In this document: positions 15,800-24,645 of the stretch, in pieces
Position numbering within the stretch: position 1 is the first letter of the stretch
Layout of the letters: each line of letters starts with the position of its first letter
Assembly: GCF_000647975.1 (NCBI RefSeq)
Contig: NZ_JFKE01000001.1
Span: 496,001 to 560,000 of the forward strand
Length of the DNA stretch: 64,000 bases
Reading direction: 5' to 3'
Source of the DNA: Actibacterium mucosum KCTC 23349
Lineage (GTDB): Bacteria; Pseudomonadota; Alphaproteobacteria; Rhodobacterales; Rhodobacteraceae
Made by a program: the position numbers and the translations under genes
The notes under the pieces: model-generated
Databases searched by the model: none
Seen by the model: the letters and a program-made list of their open reading frames with translations, nothing else
What the model was told of the DNA's origin: nothing

Positions 15800-17823
15800 G
15801 GCTTATCTGGCCCCTTTGCCTGGCGCTGATCCTTTGGGCTGCGGCGCTGGGCCGGGACATGGTGGATGACTGGGTGGACGCGACGGTACTGCCGCCGCTG
15901 GTTGCAGAGACCTCTGTCGAAGTGCTGGACCGCAATGGGCAGCTTTTGCGTGCTTTTACAGTTGTCGATGGGCGCTGGCGATTGAACGTGTCGCTGGACG
16001 GGGTGGACCCGGACTATGTCCGCCTTTTGGTCGCTTATGAAGACAAACGGTTCTATCGCCACGCCGGGGTAGACCCACGCGCAGTTCTGCGGGCGGGTTG
16101 GCAAGCGCTGCGCAATGGCCGGGTGGTGTCGGGTGCGTCCACCCTGACGATGCAGGTAGCGCGGTTGCTGGAGGATGGCCCCACCGGGGATCCGCGCGGT
16201 AAGTTGCGGCAGTTGCGGGTGGCGCTGGCGTTGGAACGGCGTTTGACCAAGGACCAGATCCTGACGCTGTACCTGAACCGTGCGCCGTTTGGGGCCAATG
16301 TCGAAGGTGTGCGGGCAGCCAGCCTGACATGGTTCGGTAAGCCCCCGCGCCGGTTGACCCCGGCAGAGGCGGCCTTTTTGGTGGCGCTGCCACAATCCCC
16401 CGAAACGCGACGTCCCGATCGCCACCCGGGCAATGCACGCGATGCCAGGGCGCGGGTGCTGGCGCGGGCCGGGCAGGTCTATGACACCGATACCGTTGCG
16501 GTGGCCGATTTGGAACCCGTTCCGCGTAACCGCCGTCCGTTCCCGGCCCTTGCACCGCATCTGGCGCGCCGGGCGACATTGGAGCCGAACGACGTTCATT
16601 TTACCACGCTGGATGCCGGACTGCAGGGGCGTTTGCAGCAATTGGCAAGCGAGGCGGTGCGAGGCCATGCAAGCGGATTGACCGCGGCGATTATCGTGGC
16701 AGATCACCGCAGTGGCGAGATTTTGGCTTCGGTCGGTTCGGCGGGTTTCGGCGACGAGAAACAGCGTGGATTTGTCGACATGACCAGCGCTTTGCGCTCG
16801 CCCGGATCAACACTGAAGCCACTGGTCTACGGGCTGGCCTTCGATCAGGGCCTTGCGCATCCCGAGACCTTGATAAACGACAACCCGGTGCAGTTTGGAA
16901 CCTACGCACCGGTCAACTTTGACGGCGCTTTTCGCGGGCCGGTGCGAGTGCGGCAAGCGCTGCAAATGTCGCTGAATGTGCCCGTAGTACGTCTGACAGA
17001 TGCTTTGGGCCCGTCTCGTTTGGTTGGCCACATGCGCCGCGCAGGGATGCAGCCGGCGGGCATGGGGGCCGATCCCGGCCTTGCCGTCGCATTGGGCGGG
17101 GTCGGTGTGCGGCTGACCGATCTTGCCGCGCTTTATGCCGCACTGGGTCAGCAAGGACGCCCCGTACAATTGCATTGGCGGCGTGGAGGGGCGCCCGGCG
17201 CGCCCGGGCCGCGCGTTCTGTCACCTTTGGCTGCATGGTATCTGACGGACATTCTGAAAGACACGCCAGCGCCCGGAGCGACCAAGGGCGGCGCGGTCGC
17301 GTTCAAAACCGGTACGTCTTATGGCCACCGCGACAGTTGGGCCGTGGGCTATGACGGGGCGCATGTGGTGGCGGTCTGGATGGGGCGGGCCGACGGAACA
17401 CCGGTACCAGGTGTCTTTGGCGCCGACCTTGCTGCGCCGCTGATGTTCGAGGTATTTGCCCGCGTTGCTCCGCGCCGAACAGCACTGCCGCCGCCGCCGG
17501 AAAATGCATTGCTGGTGGCCAATGCGCAGTTGCCGCCGCCTTTGCGCCAATTCGCAAGCCGCGAATCCGCGTTCAGCGCACCAGTCGATGCGCCCAAGCT
17601 GGCATTTCCGCCCGATGGCGCGGTATTGGAGGCGGGCGACGCCTTGCCCATCCGTTTGCGTGACGGGGTGCCGCCCTTTACCGTTCTGGCCAACGGCGCG
17701 CCTGTGGTCACAAAGTTGACACGGCGCGAAACCCTTTTGCCACTGTCGGGCGCGGGGTTCTGGGATCTGAGCGTTGTGGATGCGGCGGGCCGGTCGGCCC
17801 GCGCGCAGGTTGAGCTGCGTTAG
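15796..17823 (+). CDS. pbpC: Penicillin-binding protein 1C
   Basis: Bifunctional class A peptidoglycan synthase of 675 residues anchored by an N-terminal membrane helix (3-18). The glycosyltransferase domain has the catalytic glutamate E82 in YEDKRFYRHAGVD and later LTMQVARLL. The transpeptidase domain carries S338-T-L-K341, S392-L-N394 and K504-T-G. The last 100 residues match the PBP1C-specific C-terminal beta domain (FPPDGAVLEAGDALPIRL). Translationally coupled to the macroglobulin gene, it probably works with it at sites of wall damage. Its stop is shared with the convergent thiolase (TTAG). Confidence 0.95.
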   Translation: MRLIWPLCLALILWAAALGRDMVDDWVDATVLPPLVAETSVEVLDRNGQLLRAFTVVDGRWRLNVSLDGVDPDYVRLLVAYEDKRFYRHAGVDPRAVLRAGWQALRNGRVVSGASTLTMQVARLLEDGPTGDPRGKLRQLRVALALERRLTKDQILTLYLNRAPFGANVEGVRAASLTWFGKPPRRLTPAEAAFLVALPQSPETRRPDRHPGNARDARARVLARAGQVYDTDTVAVADLEPVPRNRRPFPALAPHLARRATLEPNDVHFTTLDAGLQGRLQQLASEAVRGHASGLTAAIIVADHRSGEILASVGSAGFGDEKQRGFVDMTSALRSPGSTLKPLVYGLAFDQGLAHPETLINDNPVQFGTYAPVNFDGAFRGPVRVRQALQMSLNVPVVRLTDALGPSRLVGHMRRAGMQPAGMGADPGLAVALGGVGVRLTDLAALYAALGQQGRPVQLHWRRGGAPGAPGPRVLSPLAAWYLTDILKDTPAPGATKGGAVAFKTGTSYGHRDSWAVGYDGAHVVAVWMGRADGTPVPGVFGADLAAPLMFEVFARVAPRRTALPPPPENALLVANAQLPPPLRQFASRESAFSAPVDAPKLAFPPDGAVLEAGDALPIRLRDGVPPFTVLANGAPVVTKLTRRETLLPLSGAGFWDLSVVDAAGRSARAQVELR

Positions 17824-18995
17824 AGACGCTCCAGCGCCAAGGCGATGCCCTGACCGCCACCGATGCACATCGTCACGATGGCGCGTTTGCCGCCGGTCCG
17901 CTCTAACTCATAAATCGCCTTGACGCACAGGATTGCGCCCGTGGCGCCCACCGGATGGCCCAGCGCGATGGCGCCGCCATTGGGGTTCACCTTGGCCGGG
18001 TCCAGACCCAGCCCCTTGTTCACCGCCAGGGCTTGCGCCGCAAACGCCTCGTTGCTTTCGATCAGGTCGAAATCGTCGGCCGACAGCCCGGTCTTGGCCA
18101 GCAGGTTCTGCACCGCAGGCACGGGACCGATGCCCATCACCTCGGGCCGCACACCGGCATGGGCATAGCCCAGGATGCGGGCACGCGGCATCAGGCCCGC
18201 GGCCTCGGCCGCCTCGGCGCGGGCCAGTACCAGCGCCGCGGCGCCGTCATTGATGCCCGAGGCGTTGCCCGCCGTCACGGTGCCGTCTTTCTGGAACACC
18301 GTGCGCAGACCGGCCAGCGCCTCGGCCGAGGTTGCCTTGGGGTGTTCGTCGGTGTCAAAGCTGACAACCTGCCGCTTCAACTTGACCTCAACCGGCACGA
18401 TCTGGTCGGCAAACCGGCCCTCGGCAATGGCCTTGGCGGCGCGGGTCTGGCTTTCCAGCGCAAAGGCGTCCTGATCCTCGCGGCTGATCCCGTGTTCGGC
18501 GGCGACGTTTTCGGCCGTCACACCCATATGGCCGGTGCCAAACGGGCAGTTCAGCGCCCCCAGCATCATGTCTTGGGTGCCCAGATCGCCCATCTTCTGA
18601 CCCCAGCGCGCGGCGGGCAGGATATAGGGCGAACGGCTCATATTCTCGGCCCCGCCGGCCAGGCCGAAATCGGCATCCCCCAGCATCAGCGACTGGATCA
18701 CCGACACCACCGCCTGCGCGCCCGAGCCACACAGCCGGTTCACGTTCATCGCGGGCGTTGTTTCGGGGATACCAACCTGCATTGCGGCAACGCGTGATAG
18801 GTACATGTCGCGCGGTTCGGTGTTGATGACATGGCCATAAACGACATGGCCGATCTGCGGCCCATCAACGCCCGCGCGGTCCAACGCGGCTTGGGCAACT
18901 GCGGTGCCAAGGTCGATGGGTGTCGTCCCGGCCAGCGACCCGCCAAAGGTACCAATGGCCGTTCGCGCGCCACTTAGGATGACGATATCGGTCAT
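17820..18995 (-). CDS. Acetyl-CoA acetyltransferase (thiolase)
   Basis: Biosynthetic-type thiolase of 391 residues that condenses two acetyl-CoA, or cleaves short beta-ketoacyl-CoA. The nucleophile C89 is in NRLCGSGAQA, H347 in ALGHPVGATG and the second cysteine C377 in TMCIGGGQGIA. The ribosome site AGGAGG lies just before the ATG at 18995. No phaB or other polyhydroxyalkanoate gene is next to it, so a storage-polymer role versus a ketone/fatty-acid role cannot be settled from context. The gene is convergent with pbpC with overlapping stops. Confidence 0.93.
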   Translation of the reverse strand: MTDIVILSGARTAIGTFGGSLAGTTPIDLGTAVAQAALDRAGVDGPQIGHVVYGHVINTEPRDMYLSRVAAMQVGIPETTPAMNVNRLCGSGAQAVVSVIQSLMLGDADFGLAGGAENMSRSPYILPAARWGQKMGDLGTQDMMLGALNCPFGTGHMGVTAENVAAEHGISREDQDAFALESQTRAAKAIAEGRFADQIVPVEVKLKRQVVSFDTDEHPKATSAEALAGLRTVFQKDGTVTAGNASGINDGAAALVLARAEAAEAAGLMPRARILGYAHAGVRPEVMGIGPVPAVQNLLAKTGLSADDFDLIESNEAFAAQALAVNKGLGLDPAKVNPNGGAIALGHPVGATGAILCVKAIYELERTGGKRAIVTMCIGGGQGIALALERL

Positions 18996-19075
18996 GTCTG
19001 AATCCTCCTCAAACCGTTGGGCTCAGATTAGAGGAGTCGCGAGGTCAGACCTACGGTAACCCTGCGTCGCTGCGT

Positions 19076-19813
19076 TCAGAAATCTGCCGCGACCGGCACC
19101 CGACCGTGCAGTGTCAGTTCAAAAACCGCACCGTCCTCGATCACGACGCAAGTCAACGGACCGCCATAGGCCGCGCCGGTGTCGATGTTCAGGTGATTGC
19201 CGGCATGTTCGATCTGCGGCACGGGCGTGTGGCCATGCACGATCAGCGCGCCATGGTCGCGGGTGTCGCGCAGGAAGTCATGGCGGATCCAGACGAGGTC
19301 ATCTTCGCTCTGATCATCCAGGGGCACGCCGGGGCGTATGCCGGCATGGCAGAAGAACACTCCCTCCACGGCAAAACTGTTCTGCAGCCCGTCCAGCAGC
19401 TTAAGGTGGCGGTCGGACACGGCCGCAATGGCATCCGCGTGGATTGCATCGACATCGCGGTCCAGTGCGACGTCCACGCCATAGCCTTCCAGTGTTTTCC
19501 GCCCGCCGATAGTGTCCTGCAGCCAAAACAGATCGTCGCGCAGCGGGTCGCGTTCAGACGGATCCCGAAGGTAGGCGGCCATCATCCGGTCGTGGTTTCC
19601 GCGGATCAGAATCCAAGGCTTACCCTTGGACAAACCATCGCCCAGAAAATCCAGAACCCCCGGTACGTCGGGCCCACGGTCGGCGTAATCGCCCAGATGC
19701 ACAACCGGAGCCTCGTGGTCGCCCGTTTGCACTCGGTCGTCCGCGATGCGCCGGTGAATTTCGACCAGCTTGTCCAGATGTCCGTGGATATCGCCAATGG
19801 CATAGGCGCGCAT
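19076..19813 (-). CDS. PPP-family serine/threonine phosphatase-like metallophosphoesterase
   Basis: Calcineurin-like phosphoesterase of 245 residues. The three metal-binding blocks are GDIHGH (residues 7-12), GDYADRGP near 42 and RGNHDRMM near 72, followed by a histidine in HGHTPV near 197. This is the order of the bacterial PrpA/ApaH-like PPP phosphatases. The start is ATG 19813 (MRAYAIGDIHG), since the few upstream codons are not conserved. It lies downstream of serA but behind a strong terminator, so it may be separately transcribed. The substrate is unknown. Confidence 0.85.
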   Translation of the reverse strand: MRAYAIGDIHGHLDKLVEIHRRIADDRVQTGDHEAPVVHLGDYADRGPDVPGVLDFLGDGLSKGKPWILIRGNHDRMMAAYLRDPSERDPLRDDLFWLQDTIGGRKTLEGYGVDVALDRDVDAIHADAIAAVSDRHLKLLDGLQNSFAVEGVFFCHAGIRPGVPLDDQSEDDLVWIRHDFLRDTRDHGALIVHGHTPVPQIEHAGNHLNIDTGAAYGGPLTCVVIEDGAVFELTLHGRVPVAADF

Positions 19814-19835
19814 GAGAGGTCTCCGTCCGTTCAAA

Positions 19836-19870
19836 GAAAAGGCCCGGCGCAGGAGGAATGCGCCGGGCCT
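19836..19870 (-). terminator. Strong rho-independent terminator after serA
   Basis: A perfect 12-bp GC-rich stem (19840-19851 with 19859-19870) closes a 7-base loop. On the minus strand it is followed by TTTCTTT. It sits 25 bases past the serA stop and before the phosphatase start. The minus-strand loop TTCCTCC resembles an anti-Shine-Dalgarno sequence, which may be incidental. Confidence 0.85.
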
Positions 19871-19894
19871 GTCGTTACCACCAATATATGGCGG

Positions 19895-21487
19895 TTACAC
19901 GTCGAACCGCAGCGGGCGCACCTGTTGGAACAATCCGCTGTCCAGCAATGCCTGTTTGGTGCTGTCTTTCAGCGGGCTGTCGAGGAATGTCATCGCAATG
20001 GCGTCGCCCCCGGATTCGGCCCGGCCCAGGGTAAAGTTGGCGATGTTTTCTTCGTGCTCGGCCAGCAATGTACCCAGCTTGCCAATGATGCCCGGTACGT
20101 CCCTGTTCGTGGTGTAGAGCATATGCTCGCCAATATCCGAATTGATCCGGATGCCCTTGATCTGGATGAACCGCGGTTGACCGTCCGAGAATACAGTGCC
20201 CGCCAGGGTGCGATACTTCTCAACAGTCTGGATGTCGAGCTTGATAAAACCGTCAAACACGCCCGATGCATCCTGCGTGGTGCGCGAGATCTGGATGCCG
20301 CGATCCTTGGCAATGACCGGGGCGGAAACCATGTTCACGTCAGGGTTGACCGACCGCATGATTCCCGCGATCACGGCGGCCTCAAGCGCGTTCAGGTTCA
20401 TCTCGCTGGCGACACCGTCAAAGGTGATGTTGACGGTTTCGATTGCCTCGTCGGTCACCTGACCAATGAAAGCACCGAGGTTTTCGGCAAGGTTGACCCA
20501 CGGGCCCATGACCTTGGCTTCTTCGGCGGTCATCGACGGCATGTTCAGTGCGTTTTCAACCGCACCGTCCAGCAGATAGTTCGACATCTGCTCGGCCACC
20601 TGCAAGGCCACGTTTTCCTGAGCCTCGGTCGTGGCGGCGCCCAGATGCGGGGTGCAGACCACGTTGGGCAGGTTGAACAAAGGGTTCTCGGTGGCGGGTT
20701 CTTCGGCAAAAACGTCGAAAGCGGCGCCGGCCACGTGGCCGGATTTCAACAGTTCGGCCAACGCTTCTTCGTCGACCAGACCGCCGCGGGCACAGTTGAT
20801 GATGCGCACGCCTTTTTTGGTCTTGGCCAGGTTCTCGCGGCTGAGAATGTTGCGGGTCGCGTCGATCAGCGGTACGTGCAGGGTGATGAAATCGGCGCGG
20901 GCCAACAGGTCGTCCAGTTCAACCTTTTCAACCTGCATCTGCTCGGCCTTCTCTTCCGACAGGAAGGGGTCATAAGCCGCAACTTTCATTTTCAGACCAC
21001 GGGCACGGTCGCAGACAATCCCGCCAATGTTGCCAGCGCCGATGACGCCAAGGGTCTTGCCAGTCAGTTCGACCCCCATGAACTTCGACTTTTCCCACTT
21101 GCCGGCATGGGTCGAGGCGCTGGCCTCGGGGATCTGGCGCGCGACGGCGAACATCATTGCGATGGCGTGCTCGGCGGTGGTGATCATGTTGCCGAAAGGT
21201 GTGTTCATTACGATCACACCTTTTTTGGACGCGGCAACCTTGTCGACATTGTCGGTGCCGATGCCGGCGCGGCCGACAACCTTCAGGTTGCCCGCAGCCT
21301 CCAACAGCTTTTCGGTAACCTTGGTGGCCGAGCGGATGGCAAGGCCATCATATTCGCCGATCTTGGCCAGCAATGCGTCTTTGTCTTTGCCGAGGGCAGG
21401 TTCAAAATCAACGTCGATGCCGCGATCACGGAAGATCTGGACGGCGGTTTCAGACAATTTGTCGGATACGAGAACTTTGGGGGCCAT
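19895..21487 (-). CDS. serA: D-3-phosphoglycerate dehydrogenase
   Basis: First step of serine synthesis, oxidising 3-phosphoglycerate with NAD. It is the long 530-residue form. The substrate domain is at 1-100, the nucleotide fold has GAGNIGG near residue 147, and the catalytic histidine lies in TPHLGAATTEAQE near 282. An ASB domain (about 320-440) and a C-terminal ACT domain (455-530, RDVPGIIGKLG) follow and may mediate serine feedback. The start is ATG 21487, with AAAGGAGCTC before it. It lies 106 bases downstream of serC, and that gap contains a compact RNA fold. Confidence 0.96.
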   Translation of the reverse strand: MAPKVLVSDKLSETAVQIFRDRGIDVDFEPALGKDKDALLAKIGEYDGLAIRSATKVTEKLLEAAGNLKVVGRAGIGTDNVDKVAASKKGVIVMNTPFGNMITTAEHAIAMMFAVARQIPEASASTHAGKWEKSKFMGVELTGKTLGVIGAGNIGGIVCDRARGLKMKVAAYDPFLSEEKAEQMQVEKVELDDLLARADFITLHVPLIDATRNILSRENLAKTKKGVRIINCARGGLVDEEALAELLKSGHVAGAAFDVFAEEPATENPLFNLPNVVCTPHLGAATTEAQENVALQVAEQMSNYLLDGAVENALNMPSMTAEEAKVMGPWVNLAENLGAFIGQVTDEAIETVNITFDGVASEMNLNALEAAVIAGIMRSVNPDVNMVSAPVIAKDRGIQISRTTQDASGVFDGFIKLDIQTVEKYRTLAGTVFSDGQPRFIQIKGIRINSDIGEHMLYTTNRDVPGIIGKLGTLLAEHEENIANFTLGRAESGGDAIAMTFLDSPLKDSTKQALLDSGLFQQVRPLRFDV

Positions 21488-21521
21488 GGTGAGCTCCTTT
21501 TCGGAAATGTCGTGTTCGGGG

Positions 21522-21587
21522 CGCTCATCAAGCCTTACGGCTTTCTTCGCTGATGGCAGCGAAGAGGGCCGCAAGGACCGATGAGCG
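21522..21587 (-). ncRNA. Candidate four-way-junction RNA in the serA leader
   Basis: An 8-bp outer stem (21522-21529 with 21580-21587, CGCTCATC/GATGAGCG) encloses three hairpins almost without spacers. They are 21530-21543 (5 bp, GTAA tetraloop on the minus strand), 21546-21563 (7 bp, 4-base loop) and 21566-21579 (GG-x-CC, one mismatch, 4-base loop). The single-stranded linkers are 0, 2, 2 and 0 bases. The fold ends 34 bases before the serA start codon, with the Shine-Dalgarno outside it. It could be a regulatory leader, an RNA-processing site between serC and serA, or a transcription attenuator. I do not know a described family with this layout. Confidence 0.55.
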
Positions 21588-21593
21588 GTTGGG

Positions 21594-22739
21594 TTACTGC
21601 GCGGCGATCTCGGCTTCGAAAGCCCAGTTCAGCCAGGGCATCATAGCCTCGAGATCGGCGGTTTCGACCGTGCCGCCGCACCAGATGCGCAGGCCGGACG
21701 GAGCGTCACGATAGGCGCCGATATCCAACGCCACGCCTTCGGCTTCCAGCCGCTTGGCAACGGCTTTGGCAAATGCCGCACCTTCGGCGATGCGGTCATC
21801 GCTGAACTTCAGGCAGACGCTGGTGTTCGACCGGGTGGCCGGGTCAACAGCCAGGAAGTCGATCCAGTCATGTGCGTCAACGAAATCTGCAATCACGGCG
21901 GTGTTGGCATCGGCACGCGCTTTCAGGCCCACCAGGCCGCCAACCGACTGCGCCCAGTCCAATGCGACGAGATAGTCCTCTACCGCCAGCATCGACGGTG
22001 TGTTGATCGTGGCGCCCGAGAATATGCCATCGATCAGTTTGCCACCTTTGGTCAGGCGGAAAATCTTGGGCAGGGGCCATGCAGGGGTATAGCTTTCCAG
22101 CCGTTCCACCGCCCGTGGGCTGAGGATCAGCATGCCGTGGGCCGCTTCGCCGCCCAGCACTTTTTGCCAGCTAAAGGTTGTCACATCCAGCTTGTCCCAC
22201 GGCAGGTCCATTGCGAAAGCGGCCGAGGTGGCATCACACAGGGTCAGCCCCTCGCGATCTTCGGCGATCCAGTCGCCATTGGGTACGCGCACGCCCGAGG
22301 TGGTGCCGTTCCAGGTGAACACAACATCGTTGTTCTTGGTATCAACGGTCGCCAGGTCGACGATCTCGCCGTAATCGGCCAGCTTGACCTCGGCATCCAG
22401 TTTCAGCTGTTTCACCACATCGGTGACCCAGCCCGAGCCAAAGCTTTCCCAGGCCAGCATCTCGACCTTGCGGGCACCCAGCAGGCTCCACATCGCCATT
22501 TCCATCGCGCCGGTGTCCGAGGCGGGTACGATGCCGATCTTGTAATCGGCCGGAATGCCCAGCACGTCGCGGGTGGTTTCGATGGCTGCTTTCAGCTTTT
22601 CCTTGCCAACGGCGGCACGGTGCGAACGGCCAAGGGCGGCGTCCGACAGTTTCTCAAGCGTGAAAACGGGGGGTTTGGCGCAGGGGCCAGAAGAAAAACG
22701 CGGGTTAACCGGCCGCGTGGCCGGAGCTTCGATCGCCAT
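21594..22739 (-). CDS. serC: Phosphoserine aminotransferase
   Basis: PLP enzyme of class V that makes phosphoserine from phosphohydroxypyruvate and glutamate. It has 381 residues. The PLP lysine is K193 in [11 protein letters not shown]. The N-terminal [13 protein letters not shown] is typical of the alphaproteobacterial form. Start ATG 22739 is preceded by AAGGA inside a small hairpin loop. It is the first gene of the serC-serA unit, divergent from serB across about 205 bases. Confidence 0.95.
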   Translation of the reverse strand: MAIEAPATRPVNPRFSSGPCAKPPVFTLEKLSDAALGRSHRAAVGKEKLKAAIETTRDVLGIPADYKIGIVPASDTGAMEMAMWSLLGARKVEMLAWESFGSGWVTDVVKQLKLDAEVKLADYGEIVDLATVDTKNNDVVFTWNGTTSGVRVPNGDWIAEDREGLTLCDATSAAFAMDLPWDKLDVTTFSWQKVLGGEAAHGMLILSPRAVERLESYTPAWPLPKIFRLTKGGKLIDGIFSGATINTPSMLAVEDYLVALDWAQSVGGLVGLKARADANTAVIADFVDAHDWIDFLAVDPATRSNTSVCLKFSDDRIAEGAAFAKAVAKRLEAEGVALDIGAYRDAPSGLRIWCGGTVETADLEAMMPWLNWAFEAEIAAQ

Positions 22740-22741
22740 GA

Positions 22742-22781
22742 CTGGTATCCTTCCAGATATGTGCCCTTCGTTGGGGAAGGG
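22742..22781 (-). promoter_or_regulatory. Leader hairpins before serC (candidate serC RNA motif)
   Basis: On the minus strand CCCTTC (22776-22781) pairs with GAAGGG (22764-22769) around a 6-base loop. Then CTGG (22753-22756) pairs with CCAG (22742-22745), placing the ribosome site AAGGA in the loop just before the serC ATG. A conserved 'serC' RNA motif upstream of serC is known from Alphaproteobacteria. The position and the two-hairpin form agree with it, but I could not compare it to the published consensus. Confidence 0.5.
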
Positions 22782-22944
22782 TGTCCCGCAGCCGGAGATA
22801 GTGCGGAATCGCGCATGGCGCAACAGGTGAATTTTGCGAATTGCCTGAAATTTGGTCGCAGGGCGGACCGCATGCGGGCATGTGCCAACTGGTAACTGTC
22901 ATAATCCTGCGCTATGGGCGTCTGCGACAAACCGGAGGCGCCCC

Positions 22945-23820
22945 ATGTTCATTGCTACCCTGTTGACCAATCCGGCCGATGGCCATCTGGATCCTGCTCT
23001 TTGCGAGGCGCTGCGCAATGCATGGGGCGGTGGGCACGTAGACTGGCTGGCGCCGGATGAGGCGGCCGAGTTCGACTTGCAAGCTTATCCCGAGAACAAG
23101 TGGGACGTCTGGGCCGATCTGCAGAAACAAGGTGTTGATTTGGTGGTGCAGCCGGCCGAGGGGCGGCGCAAGAAGATGCTGCTGGCCGATATGGACAGCA
23201 CCATGATTCAGCAGGAATGCATCGATGAACTTGCAGACGAGGCCGGTGTGGGCGGGCGCGTCAAAGAGATCACCGCGCGGGCGATGAATGGCGAGCTGGA
23301 TTTCGAAGGTGCCCTGATCGAACGCGTGGGCCTGATGGCTGGTTTGGATGCCGCTGTGATCGACAAGGTATTGGCCGAGCGCATCACCTTCATGCCGGGC
23401 GGGCACACTCTGCTGGCCACGATGAAAGCGCATGATGGTTATGCCGCATTGGTGTCGGGCGGGTTCACCGCCTTTACCGCGAAGGTCGCGGCCGAGCTGG
23501 GCTTTGACGAAAACCGCGCCAACACCATGCAGATCGAAGGCGGCAAGCTGACCGGCGCGGTGGGGATGCCGATCTTAGGACGTCAGGCTAAGGTTGAAGC
23601 GCTGCACGAGATTACCACGCGGCTTGGAATCTCGACCGATGATGTGATCGCCGTCGGGGACGGGGCCAATGATCTGGGCATGCTTGGGCTGGCAGGGTCT
23701 GGGGTCGCGCTGCATGCCAAGCCGGCTGTTGCTGCCGAATGTGACATCCGCATCAATCACGGTGACCTTACGGCGCTGTTGTATCTGCAAGGCTATGGCA
23801 AAGCTGAATTCATCGGTTAA
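22945..23820 (+). CDS. serB: Phosphoserine phosphatase
   Basis: HAD-family hydrolase, the last step of serine synthesis. It has 291 residues. The nucleophile and acid/base are D82 and D84 in ADMDSTMIQQ. Later blocks are VSGGFTAF near residue 172 and GDGANDLGM near 238. The first 70 residues are an ACT-like N-terminal part of the usual kind. Start ATG 22945 has GGAGG 6 bases upstream. It is divergently placed to serC-serA, so all three phosphorylated-pathway genes are adjacent. Its stop overlaps an ArsR-type operator candidate. Confidence 0.95.
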   Translation: MFIATLLTNPADGHLDPALCEALRNAWGGGHVDWLAPDEAAEFDLQAYPENKWDVWADLQKQGVDLVVQPAEGRRKKMLLADMDSTMIQQECIDELADEAGVGGRVKEITARAMNGELDFEGALIERVGLMAGLDAAVIDKVLAERITFMPGGHTLLATMKAHDGYAALVSGGFTAFTAKVAAELGFDENRANTMQIEGGKLTGAVGMPILGRQAKVEALHEITTRLGISTDDVIAVGDGANDLGMLGLAGSGVALHAKPAVAAECDIRINHGDLTALLYLQGYGKAEFIG

Positions 23821-23837
23821 TTAACGATTGCGTTAAT
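23820..23837. promoter_or_regulatory. Probable operator of the ArsR-type regulator
   Basis: ATTAACG-ATTG-CGTTAAT is a perfect 7-bp inverted repeat beginning at the last base of the serB stop codon and lying 26 bases before the regulator's ATG. Sites of this AT-rich type are typical for ArsR/SmtB dimers. Self-repression is inferred. It could also act as a weak hairpin after serB. Confidence 0.6.
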
Positions 23838-23863
23838 CAAAGAATCGCGGCACATTGTGTGCC

Positions 23864-24187
23864 ATGACGAACTTGCCACGCACATTTGCCGCCCTTGCAG
23901 ACGAAACCCGCTTTGCGATTGTCGAGCGGTTGTTGCAACAAGGCGCGCAATCAGCGGGTGATCTTGCCGATATCGCCCCCATTTCACCCCCGGCCTTTTC
24001 GCGCCATCTGAAAGTATTGCGCGAGGCCGGCCTGGTTACCCAGACCATCGACAAGCAACGCCGCATATACGCGGTGCAGCCTGAGACGATGCAGGCGATC
24101 TCTGACTGGATCATCAGCCGCCGCGCCTTCTGGGAAGGGAGCATGGACCGCCTGGAAAAGGCCCTGCTAAATCGAGGGGACGCCTGA
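23864..24187 (+). CDS. ArsR-family transcriptional regulator
   Basis: Winged-helix repressor of 107 residues. The helix-turn-helix is DLADIAPISPPAFSRHLKVLREAGLV (residues about 33-60), with the recognition helix PPAFSRHLKVL. No CxC metal site of the ArsR/SmtB alpha3 type is present, so it is not an obvious metal sensor. Start ATG 23864 is preferred over an in-frame TTG three codons earlier. Its stop overlaps the start of the SRPBCC gene (TGATG). The regulator-AHSA1-YCII order is a recurrent arrangement in bacteria. Confidence 0.9.
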   Translation: MTNLPRTFAALADETRFAIVERLLQQGAQSAGDLADIAPISPPAFSRHLKVLREAGLVTQTIDKQRRIYAVQPETMQAISDWIISRRAFWEGSMDRLEKALLNRGDA

Positions 24188-24621
24188 TGGCCGATCTTAA
24201 TCTCAGCCGAGAGTTTCCTGTGCCGGTCGATACGTTATTCGCGTTTCTGACAACGCCAGAAGGCACAGCACAATGGTGGGGGCCCGAAGGGTATTCCGTT
24301 ACCCATGCCGAACTGGATTTTACCAAGCTGGGCGCCTGGACCGTGTCGATGCGAAACGCTGAAGGTACGGCGCTCAAAATTTCGGGCCAAGTGACACATG
24401 TAAGTCCACCCGTTTCGCTGGGCTTTACCTGGGCCTGGCACGACCCCGAAGACATCCGGGGTGAAGAAAGCCATGTGACCTTCACCGTCGAAGCGACCCA
24501 AAACGGCAGCCGACTGATCGTGGACCACCGCGACCTGCCGGATCAGGCCTCGGCTGACGGTCATGTGCGCGGTTGGACATCGACCCTCAACCGGCTGCAA
24601 GCCGCTGTCTCAATTCCTTAA
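24187..24621 (+). CDS. SRPBCC / AHSA1-domain protein
   Basis: Small START-like beta-barrel protein of 144 residues, of the Aha1 C-terminal type. The N-terminal REFPVPVDTLFAFLTTPEGTAQWWGPEG and the C-terminal LVDHRDLPDQ...GWTSTLNRL pattern are typical. Members bind small hydrophobic ligands, and a specific ligand cannot be named. It overlaps the ArsR gene by one base and is followed after 24 bases by the YCII gene, so the three probably form an operon. Confidence 0.85.
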   Translation: MADLNLSREFPVPVDTLFAFLTTPEGTAQWWGPEGYSVTHAELDFTKLGAWTVSMRNAEGTALKISGQVTHVSPPVSLGFTWAWHDPEDIRGEESHVTFTVEATQNGSRLIVDHRDLPDQASADGHVRGWTSTLNRLQAAVSIP

Positions 24622-24645
24622 CCTCAACAGATGGAGATATTTCCA

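Noticed and set aside
19106-21553. 815-codon plus-strand frame over the phosphatase and serA
   Set aside because: Antisense to serA and the phosphatase, with no recognisable domain. The opposite strand carries full catalytic motifs.
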